Shown: in pieces, positions 35,682 through 43,730 of the stretch
How the letters are laid out: each line of letters starts with the position of its first letter
How positions within the stretch are numbered: the stretch's first letter is position 1
From: Candidatus Prevotella equi
GTDB lineage: Bacteria; Bacteroidota; Bacteroidia; Bacteroidales; Bacteroidaceae
Length of the DNA: 50,497 nucleotides
Reading direction: 5' to 3'
Assembly: GCA_018065145.1 (NCBI GenBank)
Contig: JAGHTW010000066.1
Coordinates: 1 to 50,497, forward strand
Made by a program: the position numbers and the translations under genes
The notes under the pieces: model-generated
Told to the model about the DNA's origin: nothing
Database searches by the model: none
Seen by the model: only the letters and a program-made list of their open reading frames with translations

Positions 35682-35683
35682 AG

Positions 35684-36196
35684 ATGAGAAAGTTTTTTCT
35701 TACATTTTGCTTGTTGATAGCAACAGTGCTCGGTGCATCAGCTCAGCAGTTCGGTATCAAGGTGGGATATTTCTCATACGACGAGGTACTGAAGCAGATG
35801 CCGGAGTATTCCATCTCACAGCAGAATCTTGAGCAGCTGCGTGCGCAATACGCCGCAGAGCTCAAGGCTGCCGAGGGGGAGTTCAACGAGAAATACGAGC
35901 TGTTCCTTGATCAGCAAGCATCATTGGCAGAGCCAATACGCCAGAAGCGTCAGGCAGACCTTCAGGCATTGCTGGAGCGTAACACACAATTCCGTGCAGA
36001 GGCAGAGCGTCTGGTAAATCAAGCAGAGAAGGACGCAATGGCTCCAATACGCAAGAAGCTGGATGATGCTATACAGACTCTTGGCAACACACAGGGATAT
36101 CTCATCCTTGTAAATACCGACAGCGATGCTGTTCCTTACTTCAGTAAGAATATTGCGCAGGACGTTACCGAAGCGCTCATTAAGTTGACGAAGTAA
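35684..36196 (+). CDS. OmpH/Skp family periplasmic chaperone, copy 3
   Basis: 170-residue Skp-like protein. The signal peptide MRKFFLTFCLLIATVLGASA precedes QQFGIKVGYFSYDEVLKQMP. The coiled-coil is Glu/Arg-rich (EGEFNEKYELFLDQQASLAE) rather than Gln-rich, so the three copies have diverged in charge. The C-terminal core is GYLILVNTDSDAVPYFSKNI. The start codon lies 2 bp after the stop of copy 2, so translation is probably coupled. It may serve different clients from its neighbours; this is inference. Confidence 0.88.
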   Translation: MRKFFLTFCLLIATVLGASAQQFGIKVGYFSYDEVLKQMPEYSISQQNLEQLRAQYAAELKAAEGEFNEKYELFLDQQASLAEPIRQKRQADLQALLERNTQFRAEAERLVNQAEKDAMAPIRKKLDDAIQTLGNTQGYLILVNTDSDAVPYFSKNIAQDVTEALIKLTK

Positions 36197-36229
36197 AAGC
36201 AGAACCTTAACCACCCCAATTCAATCCCT

Positions 36230-37051
36230 ATGCAGAACACTCCCATCGGCGTTTTTGACTCCGGCTATGGTGGTCTGACCATACTACAGCAGTTGCGTAA
36301 GCGATTGCCGGAACGAGATTTTGTCTATCTCGGTGATAATGCGCGTGCCCCATACGGTCCGCGCTCTTTTGATGTGGTATATGAGTTTACACGCCAGGCA
36401 GTCGTGAAACTGTTCGATATGGGATGTCACCTCGTCATCCTTGGTTGTAACACCGCATCGGCAAAGGCGCTGCGAAGCATACAGCAGAATGACCTGCCTG
36501 TCATTGATCCCAATAAGCGAGTGCTTGGAGTCATACGACCAACGGTAGAGATTATCGGCGATCTCACAAAGACACGTCATGTGGGTATTGTGGCAACGGA
36601 GGGAACAGTGCGTTCCGAGAGCTACAGCCTGGAGATAGCAAAATTCCATCCCGATATAACTGTGACGGGACAGGCATGTCCTCTATGGGCTGCTATAGTG
36701 GAAGCAGGTGAGGCAGAGAGCGAAGGAGCTGAGTTCTTTGTTCGTAAGCGTATCACGCAACTGTTGGAGAAAGATCCGCTCATTGACACCATCATCCTTG
36801 GATGCACGCATTATCCGTTGCTGATGAATGCGGTGAAGAAGGTTACGCCACCTAACATACGCATCGTTGCACAGGGAGAATACGTAGCAGCGTCGCTTGA
36901 GGACTACCTTCATCGTCATAAGGATATAGCAGAGAACTGCAGCAAGGGCGGCACGATACGTTACTACACCACAGAGTCGCCAGAACGCTTCAAGGAATGC
37001 GCCGCAATGTTCCTACACGAAGAAGTCGAAGTAGAACATATCGACCTTTAG
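36230..37051 (+). CDS. murI: Glutamate racemase
   Basis: 273-residue cofactor-independent racemase that makes D-glutamate for peptidoglycan. IGVFDSGYGGLTILQQL carries the catalytic Asp region, VILGCNTASAKALR and IILGCTHYPLL hold the two catalytic cysteines, and YLGDNARAPYGPRS is also diagnostic. The length is standard. It ends the envelope block and is followed by a strong terminator, so it is probably read with the Skp-like genes. Confidence 0.96.
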   Translation: MQNTPIGVFDSGYGGLTILQQLRKRLPERDFVYLGDNARAPYGPRSFDVVYEFTRQAVVKLFDMGCHLVILGCNTASAKALRSIQQNDLPVIDPNKRVLGVIRPTVEIIGDLTKTRHVGIVATEGTVRSESYSLEIAKFHPDITVTGQACPLWAAIVEAGEAESEGAEFFVRKRITQLLEKDPLIDTIILGCTHYPLLMNAVKKVTPPNIRIVAQGEYVAASLEDYLHRHKDIAENCSKGGTIRYYTTESPERFKECAAMFLHEEVEVEHIDL

Positions 37052-37086
37052 TCGCAGCGTAAAAGACAACGGTTATAAAATAAAAT

Positions 37087-37133
37087 CTGCCAAACATTTC
37101 CGAAGAAATGTTTGGCAGTATCATTTTTTTTTT
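37087..37133 (+). terminator. Intrinsic terminator after murI
   Basis: CTGCCAAACATTTC (37087-37100), tetraloop CGAA and GAAATGTTTGGCAG (37105-37118) form a perfect 14-bp stem. A long T-run follows at 37124-37133. Confidence 0.96.
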
Positions 37134-38040
37134 ATACTTTTGCAATTACAATCCAGTCTGCCCACTCTAACGGGCGAGAATGGGGTTATAAAAACATATT
37201 GGTGATGCTTGAGCAACGTGCCTCGCGTAAGGCACATAGCTGACAACGCATCAAGAAAGGACGTTTACGTAACGTTTGTCTTCTACATTTGAAAGTCTGG
37301 TAAACTTGTAACAATGCACAAAGAAGAAAACGCAATCGGAACGTCCACGTGGGTGTATTATCCCAAGTTCCAACTACAGACATATTGTATATATGTGTCA
37401 ATTGACTGCTATACATAATATAAGGTGTATTGTAGTTGTACTTCTGCATAATATCCAATTGACGTGGGCAAACTGGTTGCTTATCCTTTGTGTATAGGTT
37501 TTACCAGAGCCTCAAATGTAGGATAAGCAGAAGTACAGACTTCCCACGTCTGATTACTTATATTTGCCGTAATAACTTGATAGTCAGTATCGAGAACTTT
37601 ATGTAAATCACTAATGATACCATGATGTTCCCAAACTTTTCAACATGAATAATGTTTTGTAGATATTAAGAAAAGAGGGATGTCATGATTCTTTTTTGAT
37701 ACAAATATCAATTAAGATTTGTTTACACGTAATTAACAATTTATTAACATATTTATCTGACTTCAATCCTTATTAGTGGACGTTAAGAATGCTAACGCTT
37801 AACTGGCTTATGTCATCAGATGCTTTCCACACAATAGTGTGTTTTTATATGCAGTTATTTTATTCTGTTTTTATTCTACCTTGTTACTCCACTGTAAACA
37901 ACGAAGACCAAGAGAATCATGTATCAAAACCAGTGTGATAAATATGATTCAAAATGTAACGAAAGTACAGAAAAGGAAGCGAATATGTCAGAAATACATG
38001 TCGTAAGTCATAAAGTTTCATAAAAATGATAGTGTTCGGC
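37134..38040. other. About 0.9 kb without an intact gene; probably decayed DNA
   Basis: No convincing full gene is seen. On the - strand between about 37650 and 37190 there are protein-like stretches interrupted by stops and a frame change (for example GIISDLHKVLDTDYQVITAN, then CPRQLDIMQKYNYNTPYIMY in another frame). These could be a decayed gene, but I do not recognise the family. A small hairpin CACAC-AATA-GTGTG with a short T-run is at 37828-37846. The region separates the conserved core block from the accessory genes. Confidence 0.45.
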
Positions 38041-38047
38041 TGTAATT

Positions 38048-38081
38048 TTTGCACGTTTTTGAGATTTTTTTTATAAATTTG
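38048..38081 (+). promoter_or_regulatory. Promoter for the AAA-ATPase/nuclease gene
   Basis: TTTG (38048-38051), a 22-nt spacer and TAAATTTG (38074-38081). It implies a start of transcription near 38088 and so excludes the in-frame upstream start at 38049. Confidence 0.65.
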
Positions 38082-38117
38082 CATAGCAAAAGTTATACAC
38101 TTTTCGCAACGACAAGC

Positions 38118-39692
38118 ATGAAGAGATTCAATACGACGGGCACTTGCCGCCCAAATGAGCACTATATGGTAGACATTACCGAGCGTTTGGAAATCATCCG
38201 CAAGATGGTTGCCAAAGGTGATTATTTCTGTATCAATCGAGGCAGGCAATACGGTAAGACTACCACACTGAATGCCATTAAGTCCACGCTGGAGAGTGAT
38301 GGCTATACTGTATTTTCCTTATCTTTTGAAGATTTGGGACAAGGATTATTCTCTTCTGATGAAAAATTCTGTGCCACTGTACTGTGGCTTATGAAGGATG
38401 CAATTGAGAATGACACCGTAACTGGTCTTTCCGATAAATCGAAGGATTTGATTCTTAACTCAGTCGATGACTCAATCGCTCCGGTTGAAACGGTAATTTT
38501 GTCAAGCATCTTTAGCAAAGTATGCAAGTTCAATGATAAGCCAGTTGTTTTGACAATTGATGAAATTGACAAAGCCTCTGACAATGTCAGTTTGATTTCG
38601 TTGTTAAGTATCTTGCGTAAGTTGTTTCTTGACAGAAATAACAGGGCGACTTTCCAGTCTGTAATTCTTGCAGGAGTTTATGATATCAAGAATCTTAAGT
38701 TAAAGATTCGTCCAGAAGACGACCATCAGTACAATTCGCCATGGAACATTGCGGTCCCTTTCAATGTAGATATGAGTTTGTCCACCAATGGTATCAAGGG
38801 TATGCTTGATGATTATGAGTCTGACCACCATCGGGGTATGAACACCAAAGAGGTCGCTTCATGGATTCGTGAATATACCGGTGGCTATCCATTCCTCGTT
38901 TCTCGCTTGTGCCAGTTGATGGAGGAGCAGAATGACTGGACCCATGAGGGACTTCGTAGTGCAGTTAAGTCATTGCTCAACGAGCACAATACGCTCTTTG
39001 ACGACATGATTAAGAAGATAGAACAGTTCCCTGATCTGAAATCTCTGCTCAAGAATCATCTCTTTTCAGGCGAATCCCAAAAGTATAATCCGCTCAACGA
39101 GGCATTCCAACTTGCAGAGAGGTTCAATTTTATTAATGTCCATAATGGAACATTCTCTGTTTCGTGCCGTATCATAGAAACTGCTATCTACGAGTATTTC
39201 ATGTCGCAAGAAAAGGATTCTGAGATTTATACAGCAGGATCCATAGAGAAACCACAGTTCATCAAAGGTGATGGATTGGACATGCCTTTACTCTTGCAGA
39301 AGTTCTCTGAGCATTTCAATGAAATCTTCCGTACAGAAGATGGAACAATGGATGCTAAGTTCGTTGAAAAGCATGGACGAAAGCAGTTCCAACTTTATAT
39401 ACGCCCTATTATCAATGGTGTCGGACATTACTATGTAGAAGCAGAGACACGCGACGAAACTCGCACAGACCTAATCATCAACTACAACAATCATGAGTAT
39501 GTGATTGAGTTGAAAATATGGCGAGGCAACAGTTATAATACCAAGGGCAAAAACCAACTATCTGAGTATCTTGAACTTAAAAAACAAAAGATAGGTTATC
39601 TCGTGTCATTTTGTTTCAACAAGGGAAAGACTCCTGGATTACTCCCTTCTGTAGATCACGAAGGACGTACAATCGTAGAAGTAATAGTATAA
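38118..39692 (+). CDS. AAA-like ATPase with C-terminal PD-(D/E)XK domain
   Basis: 524-residue protein. The N-terminal domain is an AAA_35/AAA-ATPase-like P-loop module: Walker A as NRGRQYGKTTTLN (about 40-52), Walker B as VVLTIDEIDKAS (about 155). A winged-helix-like middle part follows (EYTGGYPFLVSRLCQLMEEQ). The C-terminal domain (about 400-524) has the nuclease core ETRTDLIINYNNHEYVIELK, giving D, E and K of PD-(D/E)XK, then NQLSEYL and KIGYLVSFCF. Related proteins are abundant in Bacteroidota, and I know of no established function; defence or DNA processing is conjecture. The gene is monocistronic, with a nested palindromic element 94 bp after the stop. ATG 38118 is chosen because the promoter excludes earlier starts. 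Confidence 0.85.
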   Translation: MKRFNTTGTCRPNEHYMVDITERLEIIRKMVAKGDYFCINRGRQYGKTTTLNAIKSTLESDGYTVFSLSFEDLGQGLFSSDEKFCATVLWLMKDAIENDTVTGLSDKSKDLILNSVDDSIAPVETVILSSIFSKVCKFNDKPVVLTIDEIDKASDNVSLISLLSILRKLFLDRNNRATFQSVILAGVYDIKNLKLKIRPEDDHQYNSPWNIAVPFNVDMSLSTNGIKGMLDDYESDHHRGMNTKEVASWIREYTGGYPFLVSRLCQLMEEQNDWTHEGLRSAVKSLLNEHNTLFDDMIKKIEQFPDLKSLLKNHLFSGESQKYNPLNEAFQLAERFNFINVHNGTFSVSCRIIETAIYEYFMSQEKDSEIYTAGSIEKPQFIKGDGLDMPLLLQKFSEHFNEIFRTEDGTMDAKFVEKHGRKQFQLYIRPIINGVGHYYVEAETRDETRTDLIINYNNHEYVIELKIWRGNSYNTKGKNQLSEYLELKKQKIGYLVSFCFNKGKTPGLLPSVDHEGRTIVEVIV

Positions 39693-39764
39693 AAATTTTA
39701 AAAGTCATTCACTAAACATACAAGTTGCCTATGTAAATATTCGATTCACATACTATAATATAAT

Positions 39765-39780
39765 AGAGCTTCACAGCTCT
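39765..39780 (+). terminator. Short hairpin after the AAA-ATPase gene
   Basis: AGAGCT-TCAC-AGCTCT is a perfect 6-bp stem with a TTC/T-rich tail. It may be a weak terminator, or part of the larger structure that follows. Confidence 0.4.
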
Positions 39781-39785
39781 TGTTC

Positions 39786-39913
39786 TCTATCTTTTGAATA
39801 CCGCCAAACATTCAACCCCGAGGACAAGCAGTATGAGAAGTTCACGTCATAGGGCGTGAACTCATTCTTGCTTGTTAGGGGAAAGGCCACTTGGCGGTAG
39901 CCTAAAAGATAGA
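39786..39913. other. 128-nt nested palindromic element, possible structured RNA
   Basis: Successive pairings share one axis: TCTATCTTTT/AAAAGATAGA (39786-39795 with 39904-39913), TACCGCCAA/TTGGCGGTA (39799-39807 with 39891-39899), CCCC/GGGG (39816-39819 with 39878-39881), ACAAGCA/TGCTTGT (39824-39830 with 39869-39875), ATGA/TCAT (39833-39836 with 39862-39865) and GTTCACG/CGTGAAC (39840-39846 with 39855-39861) around loop TCATAGGG. Four of these stems are perfect over 7-10 bp. No known riboswitch or ribozyme core is recognised. It lies between the AAA-ATPase gene and the surface-protein cluster, so it could be a 3' element of one, a leader of the other, or a mobile-element end. Confidence 0.75.
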
Positions 39914-39985
39914 CAAGACAAGAAAGGGTTTGCGCCCTTAATTTGTGTTTTTACAATCTATTACAAACTTAAAATAACATCAAAA

Positions 39986-41065
39986 ATGAAAAAAATCTTA
40001 TCTTTTTTTGTAGCTCTTGTTTGCTACGTTTCCATGAGCTTTGCTCAGACAAGTTTTGTTGCTACCCTCTCGCATGAAGGTAACTTTACGCATTATTATG
40101 GTGCAGGAGCTTTTACTTCTGCTTATAATGCTTCCGTAAACGGTGACATCATCACTCTGTCACCTGGAACTTTCACATTTAGTGGTTCTTTTAATAAAGG
40201 TATTACTGTGCGTGGTGCAGGAATTGACGCATCAGAAAAGACTTACATTTCAAGCGAAATGAAGTTTTATTCTACCGATGAAACAATGACAACAACGATC
40301 GAAGGCATTGTATTCTCTAGTAGTTATACCTACGTGTATAACGATGCCTCTGGCAATGGACAGGGAACTCTTAAATTTATAAAGAACCGTTTTGGAGAAA
40401 TACATGCGGTAGCATCAAATACTTATTCGAATGATAGAGGACCTATCGTTAGAATGTACAATGATATAATTACTTCATCAATGTATTTCTCTAATACCAA
40501 TTGTCATCCTGACTTTTTATTCTATAATTGTTATGTGGCAAACCCAAGATGTTATGGTTATAATTCTAATTCTGGTTTCATTTCTATAGGCGAGAACACA
40601 AGTGCTTTTGTTAATTGTGTTATCAATTGGACAAACACCTATTGTTCTGAAAATTATTACTTGAATTACTATAACTGTATATTTAACTGGACTTACTCCT
40701 CTTATGGAGGTTCTAATTTAAATTACAGTCTTCCTTCAACTGCATCTTGCTTCAATTGTCTCAGCATAAACAAAAGTTACTTGTTTGCCTATCTAGTCTC
40801 AAAGGGAAATAACAGTACTACAAGTTCCGTGACAGATGTTTTCAAGACCTATACGAACGGTTTTAATTATGGTGAGACTTTTGAATTAGCTGATGATGCC
40901 AAAGAGAAGTACATTGGTACAGATGGAACGCCTATAGGAATGCAAGGTGGTAAATATCCATATACATCAACTGTACAATATCCTATAATCACAAAATTCA
41001 CGTCAGAACCTAATACGACAAAGGAAGGTAAACTTACAATTGATGTAGAAGTGGACGGAAAATAA
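39986..41065 (+). CDS. Secreted beta-helix-like surface protein
   Basis: 359-residue protein with a clear signal peptide (MKKILSFFVALVCYVSMSFA, cut before QTS). Residues about 30-270 show the short repetitive strands and stacked Asn/Tyr/Phe residues of a parallel beta-helix (GDIITLSPGTFTFSGSFNKG, ITVRGAGIDASEKTYISSEM, TTIEGIVFSSSYTYVYND). The C-terminus ends in YPIITKFTSEPNTTKEGKLT IDVEVDG without a T9SS tail, unlike the next two genes. ATG 39986 is chosen because it directly precedes the signal peptide; an in-frame start at 39872 would run through the structured element. The next gene follows after 11 bp. The function is unknown; glycan or host-surface binding is possible. Confidence 0.72.
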   Translation: MKKILSFFVALVCYVSMSFAQTSFVATLSHEGNFTHYYGAGAFTSAYNASVNGDIITLSPGTFTFSGSFNKGITVRGAGIDASEKTYISSEMKFYSTDETMTTTIEGIVFSSSYTYVYNDASGNGQGTLKFIKNRFGEIHAVASNTYSNDRGPIVRMYNDIITSSMYFSNTNCHPDFLFYNCYVANPRCYGYNSNSGFISIGENTSAFVNCVINWTNTYCSENYYLNYYNCIFNWTYSSYGGSNLNYSLPSTASCFNCLSINKSYLFAYLVSKGNNSTTSSVTDVFKTYTNGFNYGETFELADDAKEKYIGTDGTPIGMQGGKYPYTSTVQYPIITKFTSEPNTTKEGKLTIDVEVDGK

Positions 41066-41076
41066 ATAATTGCACT

Positions 41077-43722
41077 ATGAGAATCAAGACTATTCTTGCA
41101 TTCCTATTGGTGTTCTATTGTCATAACTTCTATGCACAAGATTTTGAGGACATAAACTCATCATACAGTATCTCTAGCTGCAGATATTGGTTTGACACAT
41201 CAATGGATGTGAAAACCGGTTCATACAATGATGGCTCTGTTGTTCTTGACTTAGCAGACATTGAAGAAGGTTTCCACACTATGCACTATCAGGTATTGGA
41301 CAGCAAGGGTGAGGTATCTCCTTCAAGGACGATTTCATTCTTCCGTGTAGCTTCAGCAGAAGAGAAGTTCAAGGACTACGCTATCAAATCTGTGCGCTAT
41401 TGGTTTGACAAGGACTTTACGCCAAGGGAAGTTGTTTATACAAGTGGAACCTCAGCTATAGATGTTGCGGATCTTGAAGAAGGATTCCACACTATGCACT
41501 ATCAGGTATTGGACAGCAAGGGTGAGGTATCTCCTTCAAGGACGATTTCATTCTTCCGTGTTGCTTCGGCAGAAGAGAAATTCAAGGACTATGCTATCAA
41601 ATCTGTACGCTATTGGTTTGACAAGGACTTTACACCAAGGGAAGTTGCTTACACAAGCGGAACGTCATCGATAGACGTTGCGGATCTTGAAGAAGGTTTT
41701 CACACTATGCACTATCAGGTATTGGACAGCAAGGGTGAGGTGTCTCCTTCAAGGACGATTTCATTCTTCCGTGTTGCTTCGGCAGAAGAGAAGTTCAAGG
41801 ACTATGCTATTAAATCTGTGCGCTATTGGTTTGACAAGGACTTTACGCCAAGGGAAGTTGCTTATACAAGTGGAACCTCAGCTATAGATGTTGCGGATCT
41901 TGAAGAAGGTTTTCACACTATGCACTATCAGGTATTGGACAGCAAGGGTGAGGTTTCTCCATCAAGGACGATTTCATTCTTCCGTATAGCTCCAGTGGAA
42001 GAGAAGTTCAAGGACTACGCTATCAAATCTGTACGCTATTGGTTTGACCAAGACGAATCAGCTGTTGTGACAGAAGATTACATGGGTGGAATAACAGCAC
42101 TTGATCTTCATAGATTAAGTGAAGGAACACATACCATGTTCTATCAGGTAACAACAGATGACGGAACGTTGTCGCCTGTCCGTAATATCCAGTTTGTTCG
42201 TTACCTTTACGATATATATGTAAGTACTGATACTGAATATACTGACAGCATCGTTACGAACGACCCGCTCCTTTCGTCAAAGCCAGACTTAAAACTGCAT
42301 TATAAGTCTGATGATGTATCTGTTCGTGGTCATCTTACCATTGACAACGATGCAAGATTGTCATTGGGAAAGTTTATTCAAACAGGTAACCTTGGTTATC
42401 AGAACGGTAGTACCAAATATACAAAGGCCGGAGCAGACTATTATCATCCAACGACTCTTGTAAACAATGGCTTTGCACGAGCTGACAGCGTGATTATAAA
42501 ACAAAGCATGTATCGTGACCGTTGGCATTTTGTTTCTTTCCCATTCAATGCTGAGGTAGGAAACATAGATGTGCCAGACGGAACATATTGGGCTTTGCGT
42601 AAGTATGACAGTGAGCAACGTGCGTCTGGCAATATGACCGACACATGGACGAATCTGCATAATGGAGACACCATGCAAGCAGGTATCGGTTACATCATCC
42701 AGTTTACAAAGGAAGGCTCAGAAAAGACATCAGAATTGACATTCAAGGCTATAAATGACACAAAGAAGAATGACATTTTCACTTCGGAAGACGTAGATGT
42801 GACGTTGAATGAATACGAGGCAGAATTTGCGCATAACAGAAGCTGGAACTTCATAGGTAATCCTTATCCAAGTTTCTTCGATTCCCATTATATTGGTGCA
42901 GAAGGAACAATAACAGTATGGAACGGCAATGGATATTCTGCTTATTCATTGTTAGACGACAACTATATCCTGATGCCATTTGAAGCGTTCTTTATTCAAA
43001 AACCACTCAATGCTGGAAAAATAACATTCAGCAAAGATGGTCGTCAGCACAATCATGTTGTAAGGGAACATCCTGCTCAGGCAAAGTCTGCAGTGAACAA
43101 AATGCCTAATAGACGCATCCTGGACTTTACACTAAGAAATGACAATAATTCAGACAAGAGTCGTGTTGTAATCAACAACATTGCATCAAGGGCTTACGAA
43201 GTAGGTAGAGATGCATCGAAATTCATGGAAGAAACCCCACGTTCTGCACAGATATATAGTGTGGAGACAGGTGTTAAATATGCCATCAATGAACGTCCAA
43301 TGGGTGATGGAATCATTACATTCTCCGTATATATACCAGAGGATGGAGAATACACATTGAAGTTGGATCAACCATCAAAAGATGTTTTGCTAAAAGACAT
43401 TGACAATGACATCGTCACGGATTTAGGAACTGGCGAATACGTGTTTACGGCAAAAGCTGGTACATACAATGCACGCTTCGTTGTTTCACTGAATGGTGAG
43501 GCGACCGATATATCACAGATTGCAACCTCTGACGATGGAGAAATAAAGGTCATAGGCAATATTCTTTCATTTGACTTCCTTAAAGCAAAAACGATACAAG
43601 TATTTGGCACCGATGGAAGAACCATGTATAATAAGAAGATTGCGAGTGATAGAATCAACCTTAACAGTGGTATATACATTGTGAATGTCAATGGTGCTAA
43701 AACTAAGGTTGTTGTAAAATAA
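41077..43722 (+). CDS. Repeat-containing cell-surface protein with T9SS C-terminal tail
   Basis: 881-residue secreted protein. Signal peptide: RIKTILAFLLVFYCHNFYA, then QDF. Residues about 30-380 hold six related modules of about 71 residues; the central ones are nearly identical (YAIKSVRYWFDKDFTPREV, VADLEEGFHTMHYQVLDSKG, EVSPSRTISFFRVASAEEKF). Each looks like an Ig- or FN3-like beta-sandwich. Residues about 400-640 form a separate beta-rich domain (GYQNGSTKYTKAGADYYHPT, RDRWHFVSFPFNAEVGN). The C-terminal 65 or so residues (IQVFGTDGRTMYNKKI, LNSGIYIVNVNGAKTKVVVK) fit a type A T9SS sorting domain, so export to the cell surface through PorU-type processing is expected. Confidence 0.85.
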   Translation: MRIKTILAFLLVFYCHNFYAQDFEDINSSYSISSCRYWFDTSMDVKTGSYNDGSVVLDLADIEEGFHTMHYQVLDSKGEVSPSRTISFFRVASAEEKFKDYAIKSVRYWFDKDFTPREVVYTSGTSAIDVADLEEGFHTMHYQVLDSKGEVSPSRTISFFRVASAEEKFKDYAIKSVRYWFDKDFTPREVAYTSGTSSIDVADLEEGFHTMHYQVLDSKGEVSPSRTISFFRVASAEEKFKDYAIKSVRYWFDKDFTPREVAYTSGTSAIDVADLEEGFHTMHYQVLDSKGEVSPSRTISFFRIAPVEEKFKDYAIKSVRYWFDQDESAVVTEDYMGGITALDLHRLSEGTHTMFYQVTTDDGTLSPVRNIQFVRYLYDIYVSTDTEYTDSIVTNDPLLSSKPDLKLHYKSDDVSVRGHLTIDNDARLSLGKFIQTGNLGYQNGSTKYTKAGADYYHPTTLVNNGFARADSVIIKQSMYRDRWHFVSFPFNAEVGNIDVPDGTYWALRKYDSEQRASGNMTDTWTNLHNGDTMQAGIGYIIQFTKEGSEKTSELTFKAINDTKKNDIFTSEDVDVTLNEYEAEFAHNRSWNFIGNPYPSFFDSHYIGAEGTITVWNGNGYSAYSLLDDNYILMPFEAFFIQKPLNAGKITFSKDGRQHNHVVREHPAQAKSAVNKMPNRRILDFTLRNDNNSDKSRVVINNIASRAYEVGRDASKFMEETPRSAQIYSVETGVKYAINERPMGDGIITFSVYIPEDGEYTLKLDQPSKDVLLKDIDNDIVTDLGTGEYVFTAKAGTYNARFVVSLNGEATDISQIATSDDGEIKVIGNILSFDFLKAKTIQVFGTDGRTMYNKKIASDRINLNSGIYIVNVNGAKTKVVVK
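41245..42050 (+). repeat. 213-bp tandem coding repeats
   Basis: The string ATGCACTATCAGGTATTGGA recurs at 41281, 41494, 41707 and 41920, an exact 213-bp (71-codon) period with very few differences between copies. Flanking modules are related only at protein level. Such near-identity predicts copy-number change by recombination. Confidence 0.93.
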
Positions 43723-43730
43723 AGAAGAAT

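Noticed and set aside
37186..37458. 90-residue - strand ORF (MDIMQKYNYNTPYIMYSSQL and on)
   Set aside because: No promoter, no recognisable domain, biased residues; better seen as part of decayed DNA.
39811..39881. Integron attC site (ATTCAAC ... GTTAGGG)
   Set aside because: The two core sequences do not pair with each other and the helices run through and beyond them; no integrase or cassette is visible.
39880..39899. Cobalamin riboswitch (GGCCACTTGG resembles GCCACTG)
   Set aside because: The rest of the B12-box architecture is missing and the stretch pairs within the nested palindrome.
39872..39985. Upstream in-frame start of the beta-helix-like gene
   Set aside because: It would translate the palindromic element; the signal peptide begins at 39986.
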